NCBI RefSeq assembly: GCF_937951745.1
Contig: NZ_CALFBQ010000014.1
Coordinates: 50,709-114,708, forward strand
DNA: 64,000 nt
Direction of reading: 5' to 3'
From: an uncultured Chloroflexus sp.
GTDB lineage: Bacteria; Chloroflexota; Chloroflexia; Chloroflexales; Chloroflexaceae
A program made the translations under genes and the position numbers. This document shows, piece after piece, positions 26,313 to 35,278 of this stretch (positions are counted from its first letter, which is position 1; each line of letters begins with the position of its first letter). The notes beneath the pieces are model-generated. The model did no database searches, had not been told where the DNA came from, and was given only the letters and a program-made list of their open reading frames with translations.

Positions 26313-27284
26313 TCATGGCATTGCTACATCGCGCGCCGCCGGAATGCCAGCCACGGCAGTGGCCATCTGCACAGCCCGTGCGATCGCGGTCGCCAACACA
26401 TCTGCCGCCACCGCGCCAAGCGTAACCAACGGCGGCGCGTCGTAGACGCCGGTTGCCAGCGCAAACACGGTATCGCCATCGAACGGCGAGTGAGCCGGGC
26501 GAATAGCACGAGCCAAGCCATCTTGGGCCATCATCGCCAGCCGGGTCGCGGCAGCCTTATCGAGGCGAGCATCAGTAGCAACCACGGCAATAGTTGTGTT
26601 CTGGCCGGCGGCATCGGCAAACGACTGCCGGGCCACGCCACTGCGCAAAAGCGCGCCGGTGCCGATCAGTGACTGGCCGGGACCGCGCGCACCGGCCACC
26701 AACCTGCCTTGCCCGTCAACCACGTCACCGAAGGCATTAACGACCACCAAAGCGCCCACCGTCACCCCATTCGCCAGCGTCTCACTCCACGTGCCGACGC
26801 CGCCGCGCATCGCGGTGGCCATACCACCCACTTTACCGACCGTTGCGCCGATCCCGGCTCCAACACTACCCTCGGCCACATTGGTCTCGGCAGCCATACA
26901 GGCCGCATACCCCATCGTTGCATCGGGCCATACATCGGCCCGACCCACACCCAGATCGAAGATCACCGCCGCCGGCACAATCGGCACCTTGGTCAGGCCC
27001 ACATCGAAGCCATAGCCACGCTCGTGCAGCCACGACACCACACCAGTGGCAGCAGCCAAGCCAAACGCGCTGCCGCCGGTCAAGACGACCGCATGAACCT
27101 GCTGCACCAGATTCACCGGATCGAGCAGATCGGTCTCGCGGGTACCGGGAGCGCCGCCGCGCACATCCACGCCGGCGGTAGCACCATCTGGCGTCAGCAC
27201 AACCGTCACGCCCGTCAGCGCCTCTGCATCGGCGGCGTGGCCGACGACGACCCCTTGCACATCCGTAATTGCGGGAACTTTCAT
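26313..27284 (-). CDS. P1-family (DmpA-like) peptidase
   Basis: 323 residues. The sequence has the features of the S58/DmpA family: VGHAADAEALTGVTVVL and GVDVRGGAPGTRETDLLDP at the start, VVLTGGSAFGLAAATGV, and the region around ANGVTVGALVVVNAFGDVVD where members self-cleave in front of a nucleophile. These Ntn-type enzymes are aminopeptidases or beta-peptidases. ATG 27284 overlaps the stop of the zinc-ribbon gene in an ATGA, so it is the last gene of the long minus-strand cluster from pdxS. Physiological substrate unknown. Confidence 0.85.
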   Translation of the reverse strand: MKVPAITDVQGVVVGHAADAEALTGVTVVLTPDGATAGVDVRGGAPGTRETDLLDPVNLVQQVHAVVLTGGSAFGLAAATGVVSWLHERGYGFDVGLTKVPIVPAAVIFDLGVGRADVWPDATMGYAACMAAETNVAEGSVGAGIGATVGKVGGMATAMRGGVGTWSETLANGVTVGALVVVNAFGDVVDGQGRLVAGARGPGQSLIGTGALLRSGVARQSFADAAGQNTTIAVVATDARLDKAAATRLAMMAQDGLARAIRPAHSPFDGDTVFALATGVYDAPPLVTLGAVAADVLATAIARAVQMATAVAGIPAARDVAMP

Positions 27285-27793
27285 TGCCGGCTAACCTCTA
27301 CCGGCGGCGCGATCGGGTACGCATCAGCGCGCACCGTCGGCACACTGCCGGCGTGGGAATGACCACAGTACGGACAAATCCGCCACGTCAGATCGATCAC
27401 CTTCTGGCACGAGTCGCAGCGCCGGCGCAACTGAGTATGGCAGTGCGGGCACAGGATGAAATCAGGTTCGATGGGACGCTGGCATTCGGGGCAGACGAAT
27501 TGCTCTTCGAGATCGCGGCGCAGGAACTCTTCTTCCAAGGTGCGTTCGTATTTCTCGGCCAGCGTTTGCGGCGGGCGCAAGATCAGATGCAGCGGAATAC
27601 CGAGGAAGGGCAGCAACAGCACGATACCCACTGCGAGCACCTGCACCGAGATGTCTTCAGTGCGACGGCGAATATCGCGGTAAGCCCACAACACCGACGC
27701 TGCCCAGAGCAATACTGCATATGCGCCCAAAAAGATGGCGCCAAGGCGTACCAGCGGCAGAATATTCGCTAAAAATTCCTGTATTACTTCCAT
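27281..27793 (-). CDS. membrane protein with double zinc ribbon
   Basis: 170 residues: two membrane helices (about 12-35 and 47-68), a charged linker, then four CxxC knuckles (CPECQ, CPHCH, CDSCQ, CPYCGH) that form two zinc-ribbon units, and a Pro-rich tail. Helices plus double zinc ribbon is a common architecture in Chloroflexota and Firmicutes, without a fixed function; roles in complex assembly or RNA/protein binding are guessed. It starts three bases after the darA-like stop and overlaps the P1 peptidase in an ATGA. Confidence 0.75.
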   Translation of the reverse strand: MEVIQEFLANILPLVRLGAIFLGAYAVLLWAASVLWAYRDIRRRTEDISVQVLAVGIVLLLPFLGIPLHLILRPPQTLAEKYERTLEEEFLRRDLEEQFVCPECQRPIEPDFILCPHCHTQLRRRCDSCQKVIDLTWRICPYCGHSHAGSVPTVRADAYPIAPPVEVSRQ

Positions 27794-27796
27794 ACG

Positions 27797-28123
27797 TTAC
27801 AACTTGCGCGTCTGTGCGCGCAAGACAAACACTGTCGCCCCGCCCACCTGCACTTCTAACGGCGCCGGCGGGTAAAACTCACCCGACTCGGCGATCGGCG
27901 GCATCGGCGAGACGTAGCGCGTGCGCGTCGAACAATGCTCACGAATGATGTTGATCACCGGATTAACCTGCTGATCCTCGACGCTCAACAGCAAGGTCAC
28001 GTTTCCTTCCCGCAAAAACCCACCTTGGCTACTCAGGCGCGTCACCCGATAGCCATGCTCGGTCAGCGCTTCGACGAGATTCGTCGCATCTTGGGACTGG
28101 ACGACAGCCAGAATTAGGCGCAT
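27797..28123 (-). CDS. darA: PII-like cyclic-di-AMP receptor protein (DarA/PstA family)
   Basis: 108 residues from ATG 28123. It shows the family's strand-loop-strand pattern: MRLILAVVQSQDATNLVEAL, the binding loop RLSSQGGFLREGNVTLLLSV, the long second loop (VSPMPPIAESGEFYPP) and the final VGGATVFVL. Length and order match Bacillus DarA closely. DarA binds c-di-AMP as a trimer; its downstream partner is unknown. The place right behind tmk is the same as in Bacillus, which supports the call. A loop-deleted paralogue lies at 1087-1329. Confidence 0.88.
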   Translation of the reverse strand: MRLILAVVQSQDATNLVEALTEHGYRVTRLSSQGGFLREGNVTLLLSVEDQQVNPVINIIREHCSTRTRYVSPMPPIAESGEFYPPAPLEVQVGGATVFVLRAQTRKL

Positions 28124-28142
28124 GCTCTTCACCCTAACGATG

Positions 28143-28835
28143 TCAATCCGCGCTTCCTTGCGCGGCAATCGGCATAATCCGAGCCAAGCGCGGCGTCACC
28201 GCTTGCCAGATCTGTTCGGCCAACACTTCGACCGGCTGGTCGGCATCGAGCGCATACCATCGCTCTGGCTCTTGGGCCATCAGCTCAGCGAACCCTTGGG
28301 CTACCCGCTGATGATAGGCCAGATCGCGCGCATCGAGCCGGTTCCATTCCAACGGCTGGCCGCTGCTAGTTTCCGGCCGCTCACGCCCGGCGCGCTTGCG
28401 CTGCAATCCGACTTCTACATCGATCTGCAAATAAAAGGTCAGATCAGGCTTCAGCCCGCCGGTTGCCACTGCTGTAATCGTGCGCAGCTCATCGAGATCG
28501 CGGCCAAGGCCGTACCCCTGATAAGCAAACGTCGAGTCGGCATAGCGGTCACAGACCACAATCCCGCCGGTGGCGAGATAGGGCCGGATCAGCTCACTCA
28601 CCAATTGCGCACGCGCCGCCGAAAACAACAAGGTCTCAGTGGTAGGGGCCATTTCAGTATGGCGCAGATCAATCAAAATCCGGCGGATCAACTCACCGAT
28701 CCGCGTCCCGCCCGGTTCACGGGTAAGAATCACCGGATAGCCCGCCGCTTGCAGGCGTTCATACAGACGGCGAGCTTGGGTGCTCTTGCCAGCCCCCTCT
28801 GTCCCTTCAAATGTAATAAACAGACCTTGATGCAT
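28143..28835 (-). CDS. tmk: thymidylate kinase
   Basis: 230 residues. P-loop GTEGAGKS at 11-18, the DRY motif within VVCDRYADSTFAYQG, the TREPGGT segment and a lid-like region with REPs of Arg (RKRAGRERP). Tmk converts dTMP to dTDP, the committed step to dTTP. darA follows 19 bases later. The C-terminus is a little longer than the usual 205-215 residues. Confidence 0.95.
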   Translation of the reverse strand: MHQGLFITFEGTEGAGKSTQARRLYERLQAAGYPVILTREPGGTRIGELIRRILIDLRHTEMAPTTETLLFSAARAQLVSELIRPYLATGGIVVCDRYADSTFAYQGYGLGRDLDELRTITAVATGGLKPDLTFYLQIDVEVGLQRKRAGRERPETSSGQPLEWNRLDARDLAYHQRVAQGFAELMAQEPERWYALDADQPVEVLAEQIWQAVTPRLARIMPIAAQGSAD

Positions 28836-28954
28836 GACAGCGCCACCAGCAATCTCGGTTTATCCTTCGCTAAGGATAGCCGATCTTTGCCAATCTGTCG
28901 ATGAGCCATCGCATATTGGAACGGCGTTGTCCGCAATGCTGCTACCGATACCAC

Positions 28955-30574
28955 TTACCGGAAGATCTTCACCCGCCGGTTCGGATCGTCGCCGCGGCTC
29001 TCTGAGCGCAAATTGTAGCGGTCGGCCATCTGATGCTGCAAGCGACGAATATAACTACTGCGCGGGGCCAATTCTACTGCATTGCGCTCACCGCTGATCA
29101 CTTGGGTAATCGCCTGCTCAGTCTCTAGTAACGCCTCTTCGATCGTCGAATCGCCACGCAGCGGTTCGGGTTCCTCATCCACCACCTCGCGCAACTGGAA
29201 GACCTGCGCCAGTTGCCGTTCCATCTGGGTAATCGTGTTGTTGCGCAACACGTAGACCGGCACGCCCTGCTCTTCGGCTTGCCGCAGTTGTTGCGAGCTT
29301 TGCCGGTAGTAGTTCTTGAGCGTCATGACCAAGGTGGCGTCTTTCATATCACGCACAATCACTGCCGGCACCCGCAACCGTTCGATCGCGTTCTGCAACC
29401 GGTTCCGGCTGACGCCAAACGGGAAGATGCGCTGCGGCGGCATCGTAGTCGCTGCCGCGGCATTGCCGTTGCGGTCGCGCAAGCGCGGGCCGCTTGCCCC
29501 CATCTGCGCCTGATCGCGCCCACCGCGCCCCCGTCGCCCGCCAAACGCCGGCGCATCGATCGGCGTCCGCCGCACCGGTTCGCGCCGCACCGTTCCGTTC
29601 GGCTCGCGGAAGCGTTGCTCGCACGGCGGCTCTTCGCCGCGCAAGATCGCATCAACCGCCGCTGCCACATCCGGGTAGACGGTCACGCTATCCCACGATT
29701 GAATCTCAACCAGAATGCTAAAGGTCGGCGGCGCTTTTCGTTCCAGCACCGTCTTTTGCGTCCCGCGCCGGCGCGCCTCTTCGTCACCCAACGTCACCGC
29801 CTGAATCCCACCCACCAGATCGGAGAGGGTTGGGTTGACCATGAGGTTATCGAGGGTATTGCCATGGGCCGTACCCACCAACTGCACGCCGCGCTCGGCG
29901 ATGGTGCGCGCTGCCGCCGCTTCCAGCTCGGTGCCGATTTCGTCAATCACAATCACTTCGGGCATGTGATTCTCGACCGCCTCGATCATCACATTATGCT
30001 GCTCGGCGGGACGCGGCACCTGCATCCGGCGCGCCCGCCCGATGCCGGGATGGGGAATATCGCCATCACCGGCAATCTCGTTCGAGGTATCAACGATCAC
30101 CACTCGCTTGCGCAACTCGTCACCCAGCACCCGCGCCGTCTCGCGCAAGAGCGTCGTCTTGCCGGTACCCGGCTTACCCAGTAACAGAATGCTTTGCCCG
30201 GTTTCCACCAGATCGCGAATAATATCAACCGTGCCATACACGGCGCGACCCACGCGGCACGTCAACCCAATCACCACGCCGCGACGATTGCGAATGCCGG
30301 AAATGCGGTGGAGGGTGCGGGGAATACCAGCGCGGTTGTCCTCGCCAAACTCGCCGATACGCGCGATTACGTAATTGATGTCTTCGGCCGTCACTTCCCG
30401 ATCGCTCAAGAACAACTCATGACCACGATAGCGCGCTTCCGGCAACCGGCCGAGATCCATCACGATTTCGAGCAGATTATCTTGATCGTTGGCTTTCTGG
30501 ATCGCCTCCCGGATTGCCGGCGGCAGTGTCGCTAACAAAAGTTGAATATCGTTGGTCGTATCCGTCACAGCCAT
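28955..30574 (-). CDS. SpoIIIAA-like AAA ATPase with C-terminal R3H domain
   Basis: 539 residues. A P-loop (GKPGTGKT, 133-140), Walker [15 protein letters not shown], and the HGNTLDNLM and [15 protein letters not shown] segments match the ATPase domain shared with stage III sporulation protein AA and the plastid Ycf45. A basic, Gly/Arg-rich spacer follows, then a second domain with an R3H-like end ([20 protein letters not shown], then [14 protein letters not shown]), which binds single-stranded nucleic acid. The family is widespread in cyanobacteria and Chloroflexota; its job there is unknown. It starts six bases after the GNAT-like gene. Confidence 0.88.
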   Translation of the reverse strand: MAVTDTTNDIQLLLATLPPAIREAIQKANDQDNLLEIVMDLGRLPEARYRGHELFLSDREVTAEDINYVIARIGEFGEDNRAGIPRTLHRISGIRNRRGVVIGLTCRVGRAVYGTVDIIRDLVETGQSILLLGKPGTGKTTLLRETARVLGDELRKRVVIVDTSNEIAGDGDIPHPGIGRARRMQVPRPAEQHNVMIEAVENHMPEVIVIDEIGTELEAAAARTIAERGVQLVGTAHGNTLDNLMVNPTLSDLVGGIQAVTLGDEEARRRGTQKTVLERKAPPTFSILVEIQSWDSVTVYPDVAAAVDAILRGEEPPCEQRFREPNGTVRREPVRRTPIDAPAFGGRRGRGGRDQAQMGASGPRLRDRNGNAAAATTMPPQRIFPFGVSRNRLQNAIERLRVPAVIVRDMKDATLVMTLKNYYRQSSQQLRQAEEQGVPVYVLRNNTITQMERQLAQVFQLREVVDEEPEPLRGDSTIEEALLETEQAITQVISGERNAVELAPRSSYIRRLQHQMADRYNLRSESRGDDPNRRVKIFR

Positions 30575-30580
30575 AACCGC

Positions 30581-31576
30581 TTAGCGCTCCTCCCGCACTG
30601 TTGGGGGCCATGCATACCGGCGCACCGACACCCGCGGCTCGAGTCCCACTTCCAACGAGGGGGCCAGTACCGTGCGGCGGATTGGCACAACGGTATGCTT
30701 AACAAGTAAGATTTGCTCACCCACTGGTTGAAAACCCAACCGCATCGCCGGTTCAAACAACTCTTGCTGGTACTCGCGCAAGATTAAATAGACAGGCCGG
30801 CTGTCACTGAGCTGGGCCAGACCGAACCGCAACACATCTACCGCCTGCTCGCGCGCATCAGGCCGGATCAGCACTGAAAAGACGTGACCGCTCGGCCCGC
30901 TGAGCAAGCGCAAGTAGGCAGCCAGATCATCATCCGGCCCCAGCACCCACGCCTGCCGGCGCACGAGCGAATAGGGCTGGTAGAGCGTCCAATAGCGCGC
31001 GTTACGCACTTCCGCCTGTTGCACGAGATGCGGCGCCACGATACCATAGAGCTTGTGGATCGCCCAATGGTCGCGCCGCGATTGCGCCCGCATCGGCGCC
31101 AATCGGGTACCTTGATCCCAATCCGGCCCCGAGAGGTGCAAAATCTGGCGATGGGTGTAGGCTTGAAAGCCGACTTGGCGAAAGATTTCGCGCAACTCGT
31201 TGTGTTGGCTCGGCAACGCCGCGTAGAGGCGCTGCACCGAATGCTGCGCCGCATCGGCACAGAGCCGGTGCAACAGGTGAAACCAGAGTTCGTAATCGCT
31301 AGGAGTCTGCTCGCTGCGCGTGCCGTTGGTCGCCAGATAGATCACATCTTGCTCGGGCCGGCCCAGCCGGCCCATCGCCTGCGCCAACGCAAACCCGCCC
31401 CGTTCGGCCAGCACCAGCGTCATCCGTTCGCGATGGTTGCCGGCCAGCATGCTCTGCAACGCAAACCAGAGCGGCCGGTGGCTATACGCCAACAGTCGTT
31501 CGGTATAGAGTACCTGTTGGTAGCGAGGTTTCCGCCGAAGCGACCAGAGATCGCTCGGCGTCACGGTTCGTATCAT
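30581..31576 (-). CDS. GNAT-like acetyltransferase-fold protein of unknown substrate
   Basis: 331 residues. It starts in an ATGA overlap with pdxT. The N-terminal half ([20 protein letters not shown], then [25 protein letters not shown]) and the C-terminal half ([31 protein letters not shown]) each look like part of a GNAT fold, in which the helix after the central strand is followed by a GF-x-x motif. This suggests a tandem or half-degenerate acyltransferase. I do not see a clear acetyl-CoA pyrophosphate loop, so catalytic activity is doubtful. Being between pdxT and the R3H ATPase is typical cluster filler; no function proposed. Confidence 0.55.
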   Translation of the reverse strand: MIRTVTPSDLWSLRRKPRYQQVLYTERLLAYSHRPLWFALQSMLAGNHRERMTLVLAERGGFALAQAMGRLGRPEQDVIYLATNGTRSEQTPSDYELWFHLLHRLCADAAQHSVQRLYAALPSQHNELREIFRQVGFQAYTHRQILHLSGPDWDQGTRLAPMRAQSRRDHWAIHKLYGIVAPHLVQQAEVRNARYWTLYQPYSLVRRQAWVLGPDDDLAAYLRLLSGPSGHVFSVLIRPDAREQAVDVLRFGLAQLSDSRPVYLILREYQQELFEPAMRLGFQPVGEQILLVKHTVVPIRRTVLAPSLEVGLEPRVSVRRYAWPPTVREER

Positions 31577-32145
31577 AATTCCAGAAAGAGCCGGTGAACC
31601 CGATCATCACCGGTCAACTCAGGATGAAACGTGGTCGCCAGCAAACGACCTTGGCGGGCAGCCACCACGCTGCCGTCCTCTAACCAACCAACCGCCTCGC
31701 ACCCCTGACCGAGTGCCACGATGCGCGGCGCGCGGATGAAGACGCCGGGGAGCGGCGCTTCACCGATGATCGGCATCGTGATCGGCGCTTCAAAGCTATC
31801 GAGCTGGCTGCCGTAGGCATTGCGCTGAATCGTTAGATTCATTGCGCCAATCGCCGGCTGACCGCCCTGCTTTTGGCCAACCACCTCGTTGGCCAGCAAA
31901 ATGGCGCCAGCGCAGGTGCCCCAAATCGCCAGATCGCGACCAGCCCGCTCGCGGATCGGTTCCAACATCTGGTACATCACCAACAGCCGCCCGATCGTCG
32001 TGCTTTCGCCACCGGGAATGATCAATCGTTCGACAAGGGCAAGTTGGTGCGGCAACCGCACCTCGACCGGCTCGACGCCGATCCGGCGCAAGACCGCGCA
32101 GTGTTCACGAAAGTCGCCCTGTAGGGCCAACACGCCAACTGTCAT
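31573..32145 (-). CDS. pdxT: pyridoxal 5'-phosphate synthase glutaminase subunit PdxT
   Basis: 190 residues when started at ATG 32145 ([15 protein letters not shown]), which fits the family's length; a GTG at 32193 would add an unlikely 16 residues overlapping pdxS. The class I glutaminase triad is visible: C78 in GTCAGAILL and H174/E176 in FHPELTGDD, with the GGEST oxyanion segment at about 45-49. PdxT frees ammonia from glutamine and passes it to PdxS for PLP synthesis. pdxS lies 41 bases upstream on the same transcript. Confidence 0.96.
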   Translation of the reverse strand: MTVGVLALQGDFREHCAVLRRIGVEPVEVRLPHQLALVERLIIPGGESTTIGRLLVMYQMLEPIRERAGRDLAIWGTCAGAILLANEVVGQKQGGQPAIGAMNLTIQRNAYGSQLDSFEAPITMPIIGEAPLPGVFIRAPRIVALGQGCEAVGWLEDGSVVAARQGRLLATTFHPELTGDDRVHRLFLEL

Positions 32146-32186
32146 ACGGTTTTGTACGCGGGCAGGCATAGCCCGCCCGCCTCCTG

Positions 32187-33068
32187 CTACCACCCACGCC
32201 GCGCCATCAACTGCTCGGCGGGAATCTGATCGATGTTGATGCCAACCATAGCCTCGCCAAGGCCCTTGCTCACCTCGGCGATGATCTCTGGATCGTTATA
32301 GTGCGTGGTCGCTTCGACAATCGCTCGCGCCCGCTTGACCGGATCGCCGCTCTTGAAGATGCCCGAACCGACAAAGATGCCATCTACCCCTAACTGCATC
32401 AGCAGGGCCGCGTCAGCCGGCGTGGCAATACCGCCTGCCGCAAAGTTGACGACCGGCAGCTTGCCTTCGGCGGCCACCTGCTTCACCAGCTCATAGGGCG
32501 CCTGAATCTGCTTGGCGTAGGTAAACAGCTCGTCTTCGTTCATCGACTGCAAGCGGCGGATTTCGCTGTACACTGCGCGGGCATGGCGCACCGCCTCGAC
32601 CACGTTGCCGGTACCGGCTTCGCCCTTGGTGCGTAGCATCGCCGCGCCTTCGGCCACCCGGCGCAGCGCCTCACCTAGATTGCGGCAGCCGCACACAAAC
32701 GGCACCCGGAATTTGTGCTTGTTAATGTGATGCTCTTCGTCGGCCGGCGTCAGCACTTCGCTCTCGTCAATATAATCGACGCCAATCGCCTCCAACACTT
32801 GCGCCTCGACGAAGTGACCGATCCGCGCTTTCGCCATCACCGGAATGGTGACAGCCTGCTTGATCGCCAGAATTAGCTCCGGATCGCTCATACGGGCGAC
32901 GCCGCCCTGCGCGCGAATGTCAGCCGGCACCCGTTCGAGCGCCATCACCGCCACTGCGCCGGCCTCTTCGGCGATGCGCGCTTGCTCAGGGGTGACCACA
33001 TCCATAATCACGCCACCCTTCAGCATCTGCGCCAGCCCTACCTTCGTCGTCCACGTCGATTTTTCCAT
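32187..33068 (-). CDS. pdxS: pyridoxal 5'-phosphate synthase subunit PdxS
   Basis: 293 residues, the normal length. Key segments of the (beta/alpha)8 synthase are present: the catalytic lysine in [16 protein letters not shown], the second lysine in [13 protein letters not shown], and the phosphate-binding [17 protein letters not shown]. PdxS condenses ribose 5-phosphate and glyceraldehyde 3-phosphate with ammonia from PdxT to make PLP. A promoter lies 56-84 bases upstream and the gene leads a tight minus-strand cluster down to about 26.3 kb. Confidence 0.97.
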   Translation of the reverse strand: MEKSTWTTKVGLAQMLKGGVIMDVVTPEQARIAEEAGAVAVMALERVPADIRAQGGVARMSDPELILAIKQAVTIPVMAKARIGHFVEAQVLEAIGVDYIDESEVLTPADEEHHINKHKFRVPFVCGCRNLGEALRRVAEGAAMLRTKGEAGTGNVVEAVRHARAVYSEIRRLQSMNEDELFTYAKQIQAPYELVKQVAAEGKLPVVNFAAGGIATPADAALLMQLGVDGIFVGSGIFKSGDPVKRARAIVEATTHYNDPEIIAEVSKGLGEAMVGINIDQIPAEQLMARRGW

Positions 33069-33123
33069 ACTGCCTCACTCAAGGTATGAAAGGTATGAAT
33101 GTATTTCCTGATCTCGTCGAATC

Positions 33124-33152
33124 ATTGTACCACGCTGTGACATGGCGGGCAA
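33124..33152 (-). promoter_or_regulatory. sigma-70-like promoter of the pdxS cluster
   Basis: On the minus strand TTGCCC (33152-33147), 17-base spacer, TACAAT (33129-33124). No binding site for a known PLP-linked regulator (MocR type) was recognised. Confidence 0.65.
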
Positions 33153-33241
33153 TGCGTCGCATGGCGGAGACGGCTGCCGCCACCGAGCAGAGGCGCACAT
33201 CTGTGCGTCTCTCCGCACGCCATTTGGTATGTTCAGAGGCG

Positions 33242-34258
33242 TTACCAACCGCTCCCGACCACCTTGGCCACCGCGCGCAGTTTCGGCATCAGGTTCATGA
33301 AGTTCTCGTGATTGAGCGATTGGCCGCCATCCGATTTGGCCCGATCGGGATCGGGATGCACTTCGATGATCACGCCATCGGCCCCTGATGCGATAGCGGC
33401 CAGCGTCAACGGCGGCACCAGATACCATTTGCCGGTACCGTGGCTGGGATCGACGATCACCGGCAGATGCGAGCGTTTCTTGACCACCGCGACCGCGTTG
33501 AGGTCGAGCGTGTTGCGCGTCGCCGTCTCGAAGGTGCGGATGCCGCGTTCGCAGAGGATGATGTTGGGATTGCCCTGCGCAATGATGTATTCCGCCGAGA
33601 GCAGCCACTCTTCAATTGTGGCCGATAAGCCGCGCTTGAGCAGCACCGGCATGCCGCTCCGTCCGGCCTCTTCCAACAATTGGTAGTTTTGCATGTTGCG
33701 CGCGCCAATCTGTAAGACGTCGGCGTATTTCGCCACCAGTTCGACATCAGCCGGCGTCATGACTTCGGTCACGATTGGCAGGCCAGTCTCGGCGCGGGCT
33801 TGGGCCAGCAACTGCAAGCCATACTCACCCAAACCGCGGAAGCTGTACGGTGAAGAGCGCGGCTTGAACGCGCCGCCACGCAACATGTTGGCGCCGGCTT
33901 CGCGCACCGCCCGCGCCGTCGCCATAATCTGCTCTTCGCTCTCGACCGAGCAGGGGCCGGCGATAATCGCCAGATGGCCGCCACCGACCTTCACATCCCC
34001 CACCTGCACGATGGTATCACTCGGTTTGACTTCACGCGACACCAGTTTGTAGGGCTGCGTGATTCGCACCGTCTCTTTCACGCCATCGAAATGCTCTAAC
34101 TCTTCGCGCAGCGTCGGCGGGATGGCTGCTCCCACCACCGCCACTACCGTCCGCTCCTCGCCAATAGTTAAATGGCCGCGCAAGTTATGCTCGCGCAGCC
34201 GGGCCAACACCGCTTCGATTTGGCTCTGGTTCGAGCCAGTCTCCATCACGACAATCAT
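33242..34258 (-). CDS. aroF: 3-deoxy-7-phosphoheptulonate synthase (DAHP synthase, Thermotoga type)
   Basis: 338 residues from ATG 34258, with a strong GAGGAGG site eight bases upstream. Length and sequence agree with type I-beta DAHP synthases that carry an N-terminal ferredoxin/ACT-like domain: residues 1-65 ([20 protein letters not shown] to YKLVSREVK) form the regulatory domain, then [33 protein letters not shown] and [12 protein letters not shown] of the barrel. The enzyme joins PEP and erythrose 4-phosphate, the entry to the shikimate pathway, and this type is feedback-inhibited by Tyr/Phe through that domain. The frame is open 62 codons further to an ATG that overlaps the aroH stop; I prefer 34258. 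Transcribed with aroH behind an attenuator. Confidence 0.95.
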   Translation of the reverse strand: MIVVMETGSNQSQIEAVLARLREHNLRGHLTIGEERTVVAVVGAAIPPTLREELEHFDGVKETVRITQPYKLVSREVKPSDTIVQVGDVKVGGGHLAIIAGPCSVESEEQIMATARAVREAGANMLRGGAFKPRSSPYSFRGLGEYGLQLLAQARAETGLPIVTEVMTPADVELVAKYADVLQIGARNMQNYQLLEEAGRSGMPVLLKRGLSATIEEWLLSAEYIIAQGNPNIILCERGIRTFETATRNTLDLNAVAVVKKRSHLPVIVDPSHGTGKWYLVPPLTLAAIASGADGVIIEVHPDPDRAKSDGGQSLNHENFMNLMPKLRAVAKVVGSGW

Positions 34259-34440
34259 GGAACGATCCTCCTCAGTGGTACAGGAATCTGAAGACGAAAC
34301 GGGCAGAGGAAGCCCGGCGTCACAACGAGAAGAGCATTCGGTCACATCACCCAACGCCAGCGCGCGATGCGGCATCGCAAGCAGCTCAGTGACATCGGGC
34401 ACGGTGCCTCGTTGCACCGGTTCGATCGCGTGCCGGCGGC

Positions 34441-34860
34441 TCATCGCCGATCCTCCGACGGCAGCGGCGTCGCGACGCGGAAGGCGTTCATCGCGGCGGC
34501 TCGTTCAGGGCGTAAGCCGCGCGCTTCGCGGATGTAGACGTGGACGATTTCATCGGCGCGTTTGGCGGTATTCCAGTGGATTAAGACGCGAATACAGCGC
34601 GGCAGGCTGCCCGGCACGGCCATTTCGTGGCCGCAGAGCAGGGCGGTGTCGATCCACCCAATCGCCCGTGCTGCCACTGCGGGGAATTCGGCATTGAGGT
34701 CGGGGGTAGTGGTGAAAATGGCGCTGGCGATGTCTTCCGGTTTGATGTCGTTGGCTTCGATTAACAACGTGAGCAATTCATGGGTCGCTTCCAGAATCGC
34801 TTCGCGTGTGTTCTCGGCACAGGTGGTCGCTCCTCGTACTCCGCGACAACGAACGTTCAT
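34441..34860 (-). CDS. aroH: chorismate mutase, AroH class
   Basis: 139 residues, started at ATG 34860 after GGAGGAGAGG. It matches the trimeric AroH-type mutase: RGVRGATTC with the active-site Arg, [16 protein letters not shown], the catalytic Glu in CGHEMAVPG and the Arg in RCIRVLIHW, and [12 protein letters not shown] at the end. It turns chorismate into prephenate, the branch to Phe and Tyr. aroF is 182 bases downstream on the same strand. Between them lies a small GC hairpin (34300-34316) that could be a further control point, weakly supported. The main control seems to lie upstream in the leader (34886-35094). Confidence 0.93.
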   Translation of the reverse strand: MNVRCRGVRGATTCAENTREAILEATHELLTLLIEANDIKPEDIASAIFTTTPDLNAEFPAVAARAIGWIDTALLCGHEMAVPGSLPRCIRVLIHWNTAKRADEIVHVYIREARGLRPERAAAMNAFRVATPLPSEDRR

Positions 34861-34885
34861 TGCCTCTCCTCCGCGGCAATAACAG

Positions 34886-34919
34886 AGGGGGCGCGAGGTT
34901 TGTTCGCCTCGCGCCCCCT
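34886..34919 (-). terminator. attenuator terminator hairpin upstream of aroH
   Basis: 12-bp perfect GC-rich stem GGGGGCGCGAGG / CCTCGCGCCCCC (arms 34918-34907 and 34898-34887), plus one A-T pair, with an eight-base loop. It is followed on the transcript by TCTGTTATT, which is only moderately T-rich. It sits 30 bases after the leader peptide stop and just before the aroH ribosome site. Confidence 0.75.
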
Positions 34920-34965
34920 TGTGCTTGCTCTGTGCTTGCGTGCGTCTTCAGGAAATGCGAAGCGA
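34904..34965 (-). promoter_or_regulatory. antiterminator: leader codons 21-25 pair with the terminator arm
   Basis: The leader mRNA stretch UCGCUUCGCAUUUCC (codons 21-25, ending next to the stop) is complementary to GGGGGCGCGAGGCGA, which is the 5' arm of the terminator plus part of its loop: 14 of 15 positions pair, four as G-U. The core is UCGCUUCGC (34965-34957) with GCGAGGCGA (34912-34904). The two structures exclude each other. A ribosome stalled at the Phe/Tyr codons leaves this segment free and would allow read-through; one that reaches the stop would cover it and let the terminator form. Confidence 0.72.
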
Positions 34966-35025
34966 CCAGTCCAATTGTGGGCTGGTAAAGTAAAAAAAGT
35001 AGGTGTAAAAGCGCACACTATGCAT
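34948..35025 (-). CDS. aromatic-rich leader peptide (attenuation control of aroH-aroF)
   Basis: A 25-residue frame starts at ATG 35025 about 34 bases after the predicted transcript start and ends with TGA at 34948. Residues 6-13 read FYTYFFYF, seven aromatic residues in eight codons, and a Trp follows at 20. It has an AAGG-type ribosome site. This is the design of leader peptides such as those of pheA and pheST: Phe- or Tyr-tRNA shortage would stall the ribosome there. The downstream genes make DAHP and prephenate, so the regulated amino acids fit the pathway. No function for the peptide itself is expected. Confidence 0.8.
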   Translation of the reverse strand: MHSVRFYTYFFYFTSPQLDWSLRIS

Positions 35026-35065
35026 GAGATCGCTTACCTTACTTTTGTCCCGCTTCGACGAGGGA

Positions 35066-35094
35066 AATATACCATGGTTGCAGCGGTTCGTCAA
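35066..35094 (-). promoter_or_regulatory. sigma-70-like promoter of the aroH-aroF leader
   Basis: On the minus strand TTGACG (35094-35089), 17-base spacer, TATATT (35071-35066). The start point is expected near 35059, which places the leader ATG as the first start codon in the transcript. Confidence 0.78.
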
Positions 35095-35278
35095 GCAGAC
35101 GCAGAGGGGATTGGTAACCCCCACCTCAGCCCCTCTCCCACTGGTTAGTAGCCCCACCCCTGCTAGGGGCGGGGGGCATGATCCCTTTGCGATCTGTGCG
35201 TCCTCTGCGCCCTTGCGTTTGAATTGTTAGCGATCTTTGCGGAACCGAACAGCCGTCCGGCGCTACAACACTTTCCGA
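35095..35278. repeat. intergenic repeat text
   Basis: Contains the C-rich CACCTCAGCCCCTCTCCC tract, the TGCGTCCTCTGCGCCCTTGCG unit and a degenerate REP-like AGCCGTCCGGCGCT near 35251. No gene seen. Confidence 0.5.

Noticed and set aside
34948..35157. 69-residue version of the leader frame
   Set aside because: The promoter lies inside its 5' part, so only the start at 35025 is on the transcript.
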